From Magnetococcales bacterium (lineage in GTDB: Bacteria; Pseudomonadota; Magnetococcia; Magnetococcales; JADFYX01), in NCBI GenBank assembly GCA_015232365.1, contig JADFZU010000018.1, positions 1 to 48,180 on the forward strand: DNA of 48,180 nt, given 5' to 3'. The notes beneath the pieces were generated by a model. That model made no database searches. It saw nothing but the letters and a program-made list of their open reading frames with translations, and had not been told where the DNA came from. Shown here in pieces: positions 7,726 to 16,164 of the stretch. Every line of letters begins with the position of its first letter. Position 1 is the first letter of the stretch. A program made the position numbers and the translations under genes.

Positions 7726-8883
7726 TTATTTTTTTTTACGGCTCCTAAGCATGTTGTAGAGAGTGCTGGGAAAGGCGAAAGTAAAAAGAAAACGGCCAAT
7801 TTTTACCTTATCGCCTTCACATAAAGCAACCTCTTCACTGCAAAGCTTTTTGCCATTAATCCAGGAACCATTTCGAGAGTTAGTATCGGCAAAAAAATAG
7901 TGCCCCTCTCCGGCAATACGGATTTGGGCATGAACCCGGGAGATGGAGTTGTCAACCATGCACAGATCATTTGTTTCAGCCCGGCCTATGGTAAGGACGT
8001 CTCGACCTTTAACTTTGCCTGGCCGAATGGCTATTGGAAAAATATTACGGGAGAGATATTCCATGGTTACAGATTTTAGTTTACTCCGGTCTTCATTAAG
8101 GAAAAGTTTGGTTTCGTCACTATCCTCCGCTTGGCTTTGGTTAGCAGCCTCAACCAGATAACCTTTAAATAGAGCCAATCCAACCAGAGCAGGATAGTGA
8201 ACCAACTGCACAAACATCCCCTCCTGACGGCAATCGGCCATCTCTTTTAAAAGTTTGTAATCTGCCTTGCCAAGACTGTTGACCATCTCGGCAAGACTCT
8301 CTTTAATATCAAACCCTTTTAGACGGGCATAGAGCATGGATGGGGAGAGAAAAATAAATTGATAACGACCAATCTGGATAACATCGTCATCATTTAGCTC
8401 TATATCAATATTTAAACTACAAACCTCATCATTCAACTTTGTTCCGTTTTTGGCTCCAAGGTCACGCATAAAATAACGACCATTATTATCAATGCGTACT
8501 GAGAGATGGTCATGGGAGATCGAGTAGTCAGAGATTACGATATTATTACCGTCATCCTGCCCGACATAAATCAGCTCATTTTCAGGGGAGTTTTGACCTG
8601 GAATCAGAGGAAACACCACCTTGGTCAGATCAAACCTTTTCTTTTGACTATTTAAAAAACTCCCTTTGGCAAGAGTGAATAGCTTGGTGGAGTCAGCATC
8701 ATCAGGATCATCTTCAAGAGCACCTTGCAGCACCTGGACCCCGACCAGACAGTGGTAACGGACCATCTGCACAAAACGTTGTTCATTATACTCTTTTGCC
8801 AGATCTTCCAGATCCCTATAGTCAACACGGCCATTACTGGCCATATACCTCTGGATTGACGCTTTATTTTTTGCCCTACTCAT
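7726..8883 (-). CDS. Tandem FHA-domain protein
   Basis: A 385-residue protein made of two similar halves, each a short helical region (DYRDLEDLAKEYNEQRFVQM and DYKLLKEMADCRQEGMFVQL) followed by a forkhead-associated domain. FHA domains bind phosphothreonine peptides. The C-terminal one has the full signature IGRAETNDLCMVDNSISRVH and NSRNGSWING. The N-terminal one reads YVGQDDGNNIVISDYSISHD, with Gln in place of the phosphate-binding Arg, so it may not bind phosphopeptide. The internal duplication is clear. An ATG six codons upstream (8901) lacks a ribosome-binding site, whereas 8883 follows GGAGAGGGG, so 8883 is chosen. No membrane segment is seen. The partner kinase is not in the window. Confidence 0.88.
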   Translation of the reverse strand: MSRAKNKASIQRYMASNGRVDYRDLEDLAKEYNEQRFVQMVRYHCLVGVQVLQGALEDDPDDADSTKLFTLAKGSFLNSQKKRFDLTKVVFPLIPGQNSPENELIYVGQDDGNNIVISDYSISHDHLSVRIDNNGRYFMRDLGAKNGTKLNDEVCSLNIDIELNDDDVIQIGRYQFIFLSPSMLYARLKGFDIKESLAEMVNSLGKADYKLLKEMADCRQEGMFVQLVHYPALVGLALFKGYLVEAANQSQAEDSDETKLFLNEDRSKLKSVTMEYLSRNIFPIAIRPGKVKGRDVLTIGRAETNDLCMVDNSISRVHAQIRIAGEGHYFFADTNSRNGSWINGKKLCSEEVALCEGDKVKIGRFLFTFAFPSTLYNMLRSRKKK

Positions 8884-9127
8884 AAACCCCTCTCCAACCA
8901 TGAAAAATGTTCCATGAAACTAGATTTTTCTCTTATTATCCTATAGACTTATATAAATTAATGATCGACCATAAATGTTAAAGTAATTTTAAACATCACA
9001 GCTATAATCAAACCAAAAGATTATAGAATTGGTAAATTATAACTCATTATACAATAAAAGTAGCAACCAAATTCTATCTATATATGCCATACTCTAGAGA
9101 AATTAATACAAAAAACAGGGAGCTGTC

Positions 9128-10132
9128 ATGGCAAAAGCGGGTAAAAAAAAGAGGGACAAAGGGAATAATAGCGACGGAGAGAAACCTGGAAAGCCAGAAA
9201 CTGCTACCGGTAGCCGGGTTTTACAACTACTCAAAAAAGGCCATGAAAATGATAGTGTAGTTGAACTACGTATTAATAACTTAACGCAAATATTTTATGC
9301 CAACTTTTGCGACCTGCCAGCCAAACCAGCAGAAGAGTCAGAAAAGTCAGGGAAAACCAAGGAGAAAAAAACTGCAGGAACCAAATTTGAGCACCTGAAA
9401 AAGAAGAGCTACCTACTACTGACTGGTATAGTCCCTGAGGAGGGAAATAAACGGGCAAAAAAGGGCAATAAAGTCCTTATCAGGTTTTATGATGGCAAAA
9501 AAGCTATTGAAGGAAAAGCCCGTTTTTTAAAAAAAGTGCTCGTAGATGGAAAAACCTTCATTAAAACTGAGTTTCCAAAAACACTTAAAGTACATAAGCA
9601 GCGGCGGCACTACCGGGTTAAAGTGCTGCCAGAGGTTGACCTGCGAATCACTTCGCCATTTGCAGCCAGAGTTATTGATATGTCGGTACAGGGGCTATCA
9701 TTCTGCTTCCCTTCTGATGCCGAACAGTTGGAAAATGGTAGCCAAGTTACCCTTAATTTAAAAATACCACCAACTCTGGAAGCACAGGAAAAAATTAAAT
9801 TGGACTCAGGGCTTGAGGTAGCTAGAAGCAATAGTGAGTCAATTGAATTTACCGGTTTTATACGTAATTTCAACCCAATATCAGGAGATAATAAAATCTG
9901 CCCTCCCGGCTCTAAACAGTGCGGAGTTCAGTTTGATATTACCAGTGCTATTCGTTCAATGGAGATTGGCGAGGTGTATACATTCATTGAACGGGAGTTT
10001 CTTCGCTCCCTAGCCAAGAAAAAACCTGAAAACGGAAAAAAGTTGAAATCTTTGCTTCCTGAAGATGCAGGTAAAAAGACCAAAAACTTGTGGAGTCAAA
10101 TGCTTGAAAAAATGCTTTCTGGCGAAACCTGA
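9128..10132 (+). CDS. PilZ-domain c-di-GMP effector, YcgR-like
   Basis: A 334-residue cytoplasmic protein. After a Lys-rich N-terminus comes a YcgR-N-like beta domain (about 90-155) and a PilZ domain with both c-di-GMP signatures: RxxxR as RRHYR (159-163) and DxSxxG as DMSVQG (184-189). In YcgR this pair of domains brakes the flagellar motor when c-di-GMP is bound. The N-terminal domain carries a charged insertion (residues about 60-85), and a Lys-rich tail follows PilZ, both unlike E. coli YcgR. A diguanylate cyclase gene lies 72 bp downstream on the same strand, suggesting a local signalling pair. The ribosome-binding site is GGGAG seven bases before ATG. Confidence 0.88.
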   Translation: MAKAGKKKRDKGNNSDGEKPGKPETATGSRVLQLLKKGHENDSVVELRINNLTQIFYANFCDLPAKPAEESEKSGKTKEKKTAGTKFEHLKKKSYLLLTGIVPEEGNKRAKKGNKVLIRFYDGKKAIEGKARFLKKVLVDGKTFIKTEFPKTLKVHKQRRHYRVKVLPEVDLRITSPFAARVIDMSVQGLSFCFPSDAEQLENGSQVTLNLKIPPTLEAQEKIKLDSGLEVARSNSESIEFTGFIRNFNPISGDNKICPPGSKQCGVQFDITSAIRSMEIGEVYTFIEREFLRSLAKKKPENGKKLKSLLPEDAGKKTKNLWSQMLEKMLSGET

Positions 10133-10204
10133 TTATAAACAAAGCTTTGTAAATCAGTATTTAGTGGTAAAGAAAAGTTATTTTCAAGCCGAACTTAGGA
10201 TACT

Positions 10205-11092
10205 ATGAACGAGATTTTTCAAAACTTTACAGTCCAAGATGCTAACGATCTTATTGAACAGATGGAGCTAGCACTTATTTATCATGACGAATGGTTGGGA
10301 GTTTTAAACCGTAGCCTGGTCTGCAACCTTGAATTTCCAGAAGACATCACCACAGCAAATTCCCATAGTCGCTGTAAATTTGGTGTTTGGCTACAATCAT
10401 CGCTAAAGCACAGCATTGGAGACTCTAGTGTCTTCAATGATTTAGAGTTAATCCATAAATTAATGCACGATACTGTTCGGGAATTAGCGTTAACTCCCCA
10501 CGACAAAATATCGGTTGATAAATACGATGAATTTCTCTTTCGTCGCCAAGCGTTCCGCTGGACCTGTGATTCGTTAATGCATCAAGCCTGTCACTCAATT
10601 TTGCATACCGACCCACTGACCCGCACATTTAACCGCCACTCCTTGATTCCAACTCTGCAACGGGAGCAGGCCCGTATTGCTGATACTGGTGAAACATCTG
10701 TACTGGTTTTGGCAGATATTGATCATTTTAAAAAAATTAATGATACCTATGGCCATATGGTTGGCGACAAGGTTTTGGTTAGCATTGCCAACATTCTCAC
10801 CACATCATCCAGGCCTATGGATATTATCTTTCGCTATGGTGGCGAGGAGTTTTTGCTCTATCTGCCGGGAACCACAATGTCAGCAGCCAAAGTAGCTTTG
10901 GAGAGAATAAGAAAAAAAATAGAAGGACACCGTACCAAAACAAAATTTTCCCAGAGCATTCAAGTCACAATGTCCTTTGGTGCATCAATTCTTGATAAAA
11001 GCCAAGAAATTCAAGAAAGTATTAATCAAGCTGACAGAGCACTATACCAAGCAAAACAGTCGGGACGGAACAGGTTTGCCTGTATAGAGTAG
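10205..11092 (+). CDS. CZB-GGDEF diguanylate cyclase, DgcZ-like
   Basis: A 295-residue soluble cyclase that makes c-di-GMP from two GTP. The N-terminal CZB domain keeps all four zinc ligands known from E. coli DgcZ (YdeH): H27, C57 in CKFGVWL, H84 and H88 (HKLMH). In DgcZ, zinc binding inhibits the enzyme. The catalytic half has DPLTRTFNRHSL, LADIDHFKKINDTYGH and the active-site GGEEF (212-216). An RxxD inhibitory site, RPMD, lies five residues before it, so product feedback is expected. Length and order match DgcZ throughout, so orthologous function is likely, though I give no symbol. It is downstream of the PilZ gene. The ribosome-binding site is TTAGGATACT. Confidence 0.93.
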   Translation: MNEIFQNFTVQDANDLIEQMELALIYHDEWLGVLNRSLVCNLEFPEDITTANSHSRCKFGVWLQSSLKHSIGDSSVFNDLELIHKLMHDTVRELALTPHDKISVDKYDEFLFRRQAFRWTCDSLMHQACHSILHTDPLTRTFNRHSLIPTLQREQARIADTGETSVLVLADIDHFKKINDTYGHMVGDKVLVSIANILTTSSRPMDIIFRYGGEEFLLYLPGTTMSAAKVALERIRKKIEGHRTKTKFSQSIQVTMSFGASILDKSQEIQESINQADRALYQAKQSGRNRFACIE

Positions 11093-11193
11093 AACACTTT
11101 TTTACTCAGTACTAAATCTGCAACCCTTTCTAAACAGCCTGTTAAAGGTCACAATGGGCTATTATTCTAGATAATTTAAGTAGGACTACGATT

Positions 11194-11607
11194 ATGCTAC
11201 CAAGAATAGTTGCACTGTTCATTCTGCTTTTTACACTCAGCGGTTGTTCAGAGCCGCCTTATACCAACATAAACAATGTTAAGCTAAAGGCACTTATAGC
11301 TGAAGGTGTACCACTGTACGATATACGCAGACCTGAGGAGTGGCAGCAAACCGGTATTGTCAAAGGTAGCCGGCTGCTCACCTTTATAGACAAAAAAGGC
11401 CGTCCCAACAGTAATTTTCTACCAATATTTCAAAGTGAGATAAAAAAAGAGATGCCGGTAATTATAATATGTCGTTCAGGCAACCGCTCTGCTGTGCTCT
11501 CTAGCCATTTAATGGAAAAAATGGGTTATACAACTGTCTACAATCTTGAGAGCGGCATTAACCGTTGGATTAAGGATAAAAATCCTGTACAGAGGCATAA
11601 AATATAA
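11194..11607 (+). CDS. Rhodanese-like lipoprotein
   Basis: A 137-residue protein with a lipoprotein signal: a hydrophobic stretch to about residue 15 and lipobox LSGC, making C18 the lipidated residue. The mature part is a single rhodanese domain with active-site cysteine C93 in IIICRSGNRS and the upstream YDIRRPEEW element. Rhodanese domains carry persulfide sulfur on this cysteine; single-domain exported forms are common but their acceptors are mostly unknown. The predicted membrane gene downstream begins two bases after its stop codon, so the pair is likely co-translated. Confidence 0.9.
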   Translation: MLPRIVALFILLFTLSGCSEPPYTNINNVKLKALIAEGVPLYDIRRPEEWQQTGIVKGSRLLTFIDKKGRPNSNFLPIFQSEIKKEMPVIIICRSGNRSAVLSSHLMEKMGYTTVYNLESGINRWIKDKNPVQRHKI

Positions 11608-11609
11608 CT

Positions 11610-12374
11610 GTGGATAGCTCTAGCCAAAAAAAACCGACGGTAAACAGCACTATTGGCCTCTCAAGAAACCTCTTGACTCTGATAGCAATTATCCTTCTTG
11701 GAGGGTGGTTGGTTTTAGACAGTGGGACCACTAACAAACCAAATGAGCAGCAATCTGCAGTTGTAAGCCGCCCCATACCACCTGTAGTCCATGGTTTATA
11801 TGTAGGCATGCCTATGGAGGCTGCCCAAGAGATTGTAAACAGAACTCTTAAGCAGTTTTTATTTACCAGCGATGAGTTTATGTACCGGCCTTTTGCAAAG
11901 GGGTCCAACGCCTATAAAGATGCTGAAACTCTCCGTAAACATCTTCGCTTTGTCAAACAAAATGATGGGACATCTATCCTGGGGGGAACATTTAGTTTTG
12001 GCTATAATTCCAGCAATATGCGTTCAACCTACCCAAGTGTCTACAACATTATCCCTAGAGAGATCAAGCTCTACTCAAAAAAACAGAGCTTTGGCTGCGG
12101 AATCACCCTGACAGCAGACTCTAACGGCATAATATCAACAATTGCCTTTAAACCAAACTTTATAAAAAATATCTTGGGCCAGAATAGTGTTGACAGTGAA
12201 GAGTATATAAAACAGTTTGTAAAACAACATAAACTAGACTCTCTTGATAAACATATAAACGGCCCTTTTACCGGCGACATGTCCATGACCTATACCTATG
12301 ATGGCGACGGTGCGTTTAGTGTCACCATTGATGAAGATCTGGAAATTGTGATGCGCCTGATAAAGGCTGAGTAG
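11610..12374 (+). CDS. Membrane-anchored protein of unknown function
   Basis: A 254-residue protein with a basic N-terminus, one membrane helix at about residues 22-37 and a predicted periplasmic domain. I do not recognise the family. The mature part has HGLYVGMPMEAAQEIVNR near its start, which resembles the N-terminus of small repeat-type domains that begin with a G-M-x-x-x-E-A segment, but no catalytic motif stands out. The start is a GTG two bases after the rhodanese stop codon. There is no nearby ATG that keeps the membrane helix, so the GTG is preferred and coupling to the upstream gene is assumed. It precedes the polysaccharide region by 32 bp. Confidence 0.7.
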   Translation: MDSSSQKKPTVNSTIGLSRNLLTLIAIILLGGWLVLDSGTTNKPNEQQSAVVSRPIPPVVHGLYVGMPMEAAQEIVNRTLKQFLFTSDEFMYRPFAKGSNAYKDAETLRKHLRFVKQNDGTSILGGTFSFGYNSSNMRSTYPSVYNIIPREIKLYSKKQSFGCGITLTADSNGIISTIAFKPNFIKNILGQNSVDSEEYIKQFVKQHKLDSLDKHINGPFTGDMSMTYTYDGDGAFSVTIDEDLEIVMRLIKAE

Positions 12375-12406
12375 AAATATTAGCTAGGGACTCTATATAA
12401 CAGTAT

Positions 12407-14155
12407 ATGTCCATCTTTATTCTTCACCGCAACCAATCCCTGGATGCTGCCAGCAAAACAGTAGCCAACTCCCTTATTGCCAACGGCTTTAAAAAGGCCA
12501 AAGCCATCAATAACCAAGAGTACTCCTTAATATTTTTGCAAAAATTAATCTATGCAGACCGGCCCGAACACCCTTTGGCAGATCCTTTTCTTCAGATAGA
12601 TAAAGACAATTTTATCGGTTATTCTGGAAGCTTTTTTTTTGATGGGTTGATCGGTACAGAAGCACTCAAAGCCTGCTTTACCGCTTTTAACCCTAAAAAT
12701 TCCGACCCTCTGGATTGGCAACGTACTAACGGTCAGTTTACCCTTATAGTGCAAAAAGGCTCAGGACTGTTTATCGCCGCTGACAATCTAGGAGCTTGCA
12801 AAATATATCACAACAACGAGAGAACCATCTTCTCCAACTCTTTTCAAGTTCTGGTTGATCTTATACCACACGGAGATATAGATATTCAGGGCTGTTATGA
12901 GTATGCATGGAATGGCAACACCTTTGGCGAGATAACCTTCATAAACCAGATCCGCTCCACACCATTTGACCATACCGTTTTGGTGAAAAAAAACTGTACA
13001 TTTGTTAAAAGAGATAATCTGGTCAAGTGGAGAGCAGCACCGCCAAAAATATCCTTTGAAGAGACCGCAGAACTACAAATTGCTAAGCTTCGCCGTCTGT
13101 TTACAATCTACAAAAACTGCTTTGGCAACAGAATCAATACTGCTCTCTCAGGAGGTTATGACTCCAGGTTGATTCTGGCCCTATTTCTCGATGCAGGAAT
13201 TACCCCGTCCCTTTTCGTATATGGGCCAAATGGCGACCCTGATGTTGAGACTGCAAAGAGTATTGCTGCTGGTGAAGGGCTGGCACTGGATGTGATAGAT
13301 AAAAGCCAATTGGTTGATATGGACCCAGAACGGTTTCCTGAACATATCGAGAAAAACTGGGCCATTTTTGACGGCTGGAAACTTGCTGGACTATTTGACT
13401 CAGGGATTGACACGTCTGATAGAATTAACCGCTCCCACTCCCATCTAGTAGTAAATGGCGGAGTTGGTGAGATCTATAGAAACTTTTTTTATCTACCTGA
13501 TCGCCCAATTACCATCAAAGAGCTTATATGGGCATTCTTCTCCCGTGACGATCCTCGTACCTGCAGCGAGGTTTTCTCTTCTAAACACTACAGGGAAAAC
13601 CTTGAAGATAGCCTCATCCAAGCCCTGGGAGATGGGGCTGACTGGAATGAGCGCGGACGAACAGAGATGGCCTACCCACTGTTTCGCGGCCGCTACTGGA
13701 CAGCTAGGGATGCAGCATTAAACACCAGAATTGGCTGGGCAGCTTTTCCCTTTCTAGAACCATCTGTCAACTTAGACACATGGCACATTCCATTAAAATA
13801 TAAAGAATATGGCCACCTTGAAGCCAGGATGATCCAGATTCTAAACCCTAAACTTGCAAGCTATAAAAGTGTCTACGGTTATAACTTCGCATCCACTCCA
13901 GGCTTGGGCTATCGCCTCTCTAACTGGTCGTCATCAAACAGACCAATATGGTTACGTGGCTACCTATACCGAGCCAAAAACAACAGACGAAAACCTCTGC
14001 CTTTTTTCTTGCAAGATAACTATTTAGAACGGGTAATCGACACCTCTTTTCCAAGAATGAAACAGTTTTTCAATATGAAGCGTATCAACGACCCAGAAGT
14101 ATACAACCGCATAGCAACCATGGAGTACGCCTTGACCAGACGTGGCTGGGCATAA
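12407..14155 (+). CDS. Asparagine-synthase-like protein without glutaminase cysteine
   Basis: A 582-residue protein with the asparagine synthase B layout: an N-terminal Ntn-type domain (about 1-200, with YSGSFFFDG and FTLIVQKGSGLFIAADNLG) and an ATP-pyrophosphatase domain with the P-loop LSGGYDSR (248-254). The second residue is Ser, not Cys, so glutamine-dependent ammonia release is unlikely; the protein would use another nitrogen donor or only activate a carboxylate. Such proteins are frequent in exopolysaccharide and exosortase loci, where they probably form amides on sugar acids. The next gene, an O-ligase, is convergent with an 11-bp gap. The exact substrate is unknown. Confidence 0.8.
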   Translation: MSIFILHRNQSLDAASKTVANSLIANGFKKAKAINNQEYSLIFLQKLIYADRPEHPLADPFLQIDKDNFIGYSGSFFFDGLIGTEALKACFTAFNPKNSDPLDWQRTNGQFTLIVQKGSGLFIAADNLGACKIYHNNERTIFSNSFQVLVDLIPHGDIDIQGCYEYAWNGNTFGEITFINQIRSTPFDHTVLVKKNCTFVKRDNLVKWRAAPPKISFEETAELQIAKLRRLFTIYKNCFGNRINTALSGGYDSRLILALFLDAGITPSLFVYGPNGDPDVETAKSIAAGEGLALDVIDKSQLVDMDPERFPEHIEKNWAIFDGWKLAGLFDSGIDTSDRINRSHSHLVVNGGVGEIYRNFFYLPDRPITIKELIWAFFSRDDPRTCSEVFSSKHYRENLEDSLIQALGDGADWNERGRTEMAYPLFRGRYWTARDAALNTRIGWAAFPFLEPSVNLDTWHIPLKYKEYGHLEARMIQILNPKLASYKSVYGYNFASTPGLGYRLSNWSSSNRPIWLRGYLYRAKNNRRKPLPFFLQDNYLERVIDTSFPRMKQFFNMKRINDPEVYNRIATMEYALTRRGWA

Positions 14156-14166
14156 CCAGAATTTTT

Positions 14167-15591
14167 CTAGCTTATCGGCAGCCCTTTTGCCTGACCAGGA
14201 ACGTAAGGGAACATGGTTGGCTCTTTTGGGGGAACCTTTATTTTTGCCAACTCTCTCTTTACGATAACCCTCAATATAATCAGAATTGAAATATAGTGAA
14301 GAGGAAGGTCAAAATAGGCCAACCCCAAGAACACTCCTCCTACATAATATCCAATCATACTTATACCAATGTACCTGGCCAACTCACTAGCCCACAAAAG
14401 GTCTGGAACCTTTCTGGTCATTCTTATTATAGAGTTTCTAACTCTATAAGCTGCAATATGCATCAACATCCAAAAACCGAACCCAACAAAACCATGCTCG
14501 CCAAGCACCTGAAAATAGAGACTATGGGCAGCACGACGCTGAACATTAGGTAGATATCGCCGGAACACATTGTAATGGAAGGTATTAAACCCACCGCCAT
14601 AAAATGGCCGGTCGAGCGCCACCAGCCACGCAAGCTCCCACGCATCAAGACGGCCCCTAAATGAGCTGTCAGAAGTAAAACTTGGCTCACTTTCTTCTTC
14701 TTCTGTTTTATATACATCTGGGAAAGGGCTATTGCTAACATCAAACAACTCTTTTGGAGTGAATAGTTCAGTCAACTCTTGAGGTATTTCAAACTTCTCT
14801 GTCATAGAGATCATGCGCTCTTGCCACCGTTCTGCCATTAAATTAAACACTATAGGTACCAAGAAAAATATTATTGCGGCAATTCTTATTTTTGCTTTAG
14901 AACGCAACCAGAAATAGCTAACAATAACTACCAATCCAACCAGTCCGCCACGAGAATAACTACCAACGATAGATAGTGCCGACAACATGGACATCACCAA
15001 AAAAGAGAGCCGCAGCCAAAAACTTTTCGACTCACTACGCAAAAAGAGAAACATGGGGACGACCATGAGTTCAGCTAAAGCAAACATATTATTATCAGAG
15101 AAGAATGAACGTGCAGGTCCAACAACCTGAAAATTTCCACCTGTTGTTATAGTAAATATTCCTCCTTTCACCCCAAAAAAACCGACAGATAGTGTAATGA
15201 TAGCCACTAAAACAGTGATTTTTTTGCGGGAATCAATAACTAGAAAAGTAGCTACAATCATCGCGTAAATTTTTACAAGCTGCTGCCAGTGGGTCCAAGG
15301 GTAGTTTATGGAAAAATAACTACTAACTGTGGTCCAGAACAAGAACCCAAAGAGCAAATATGTGGTAAAACAGCGAGGAATTTTTGAGGTTTTTTTCCAG
15401 AACAGAATAATGCCAGCAATGGTTGTTACAGCAACAAAGAAATTAAACCTGAAATCGTACGCAAAACTCCATGTCAGGCGATGGGGATTCATGTAACTAA
15501 TCCAAGCCCACAGGTAAACACCAACATAGGGCTGGAAAACAGCAACCGGCAACATTCCAAAAACAAACAGTGTTAGAAAAAGATCCCTCAT
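14167..15591 (-). CDS. O-antigen/O-glycosylation ligase family protein (exosortase-A-associated type)
   Basis: A 474-residue inner-membrane protein with about ten helices and a large periplasmic loop (about residues 255-340), the usual layout of Wzy/WaaL ligases that move an undecaprenyl-linked glycan to an acceptor. The N-terminus, with QPYVGVYLWAWISYMNPHRL, matches the family named for its association with the exosortase A system. The SYSRGGLVGL segment and RAAHSLYFQVLGEHG near residue 360 are typical of ligases. No exosortase is in this window, so the acceptor is open. It is transcribed opposite to the asparagine-synthase-like gene. Confidence 0.85.
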   Translation of the reverse strand: MRDLFLTLFVFGMLPVAVFQPYVGVYLWAWISYMNPHRLTWSFAYDFRFNFFVAVTTIAGIILFWKKTSKIPRCFTTYLLFGFLFWTTVSSYFSINYPWTHWQQLVKIYAMIVATFLVIDSRKKITVLVAIITLSVGFFGVKGGIFTITTGGNFQVVGPARSFFSDNNMFALAELMVVPMFLFLRSESKSFWLRLSFLVMSMLSALSIVGSYSRGGLVGLVVIVSYFWLRSKAKIRIAAIIFFLVPIVFNLMAERWQERMISMTEKFEIPQELTELFTPKELFDVSNSPFPDVYKTEEEESEPSFTSDSSFRGRLDAWELAWLVALDRPFYGGGFNTFHYNVFRRYLPNVQRRAAHSLYFQVLGEHGFVGFGFWMLMHIAAYRVRNSIIRMTRKVPDLLWASELARYIGISMIGYYVGGVFLGLAYFDLPLHYISILIILRVIVKRELAKIKVPPKEPTMFPYVPGQAKGLPIS

Positions 15592-15638
15592 GCAATATTA
15601 TTCACGATTTGGTTAGTGTTATGGAAATTTGCACATAG

Positions 15639-15699
15639 TTTAACCCAGATTCGGAAGTTGGGCATGCATTAATGGCTCAACTGCCGAATCTAGGTTAAA
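15639..15699. repeat. Palindromic element copy 3 (minimal 61-bp form)
   Basis: The left arm AACCCAGATTCGGAAGTTG (15642-15660) and the right arm CAACTGCCGAATCTAGGTT (15678-15696) match at 17 of 19 inverted positions, extended by TTT/AAA on the outside, around a 17-bp loop with GCATTAATGG. It is the best-preserved palindrome of the family and has none of the interior seen in copies 1, 2, 4 and 5. It lies upstream of the O-ligase gene. Confidence 0.88.
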
Positions 15700-16164
15700 T
15701 AAGTACAATAAGCTTAACAGCACTCAACACACAACTGTCCAAACTAGAATAGTTCATCTATTACTGACATTCTTGCTTAATTATTGTCTGTAAAAAACTT
15801 TTCCTGGCTAGCTCTATCAATAAGTACAACACAGTAAAGATAAACCACTATGTAAACCAGACCTTTAATTGATAGCACCAATAATTCATGAAATATTCAG
15901 AGCTAGATTCAACTACCAATAATCTGCTATATTTTATATAATTGTCTTAAATATTGATACGTTTAAACTGAGAGCTTGTGAAAAAATGCAACCCAACTGC
16001 AAAAGCCACAAAATCACCATCACCGCATTGCATAGCTGGTTAAATTTGCTTTCATAGGCTACATATACTCCTAACAGCAACCAATCTCACGCCTTCCGGG
16101 CTGCGTTTTGAACCTTATATCGCTACGGGTTGTATTTTTTTCACATACTCTGAGAATAGATAAA
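15700..16164. other. Gene-free AT-rich region, nothing recognised
   Basis: A 465-bp stretch between the O-ligase and methyltransferase genes. I see no tRNA, no long frame and no repeat of the two families described here. The end (about 16005-16107) changes to a less AT-rich composition and holds a short 24-codon frame from 15986, which has no support as a gene. It may be a relic of a lost gene. Promoters of both flanking genes must lie here. Confidence 0.4.

Noticed and set aside
15986-16060. Short 24-codon plus-strand frame in the gap before the methyltransferase
   Set aside because: No ribosome-binding site, no recognisable protein and no sign of codon-level conservation can be seen.
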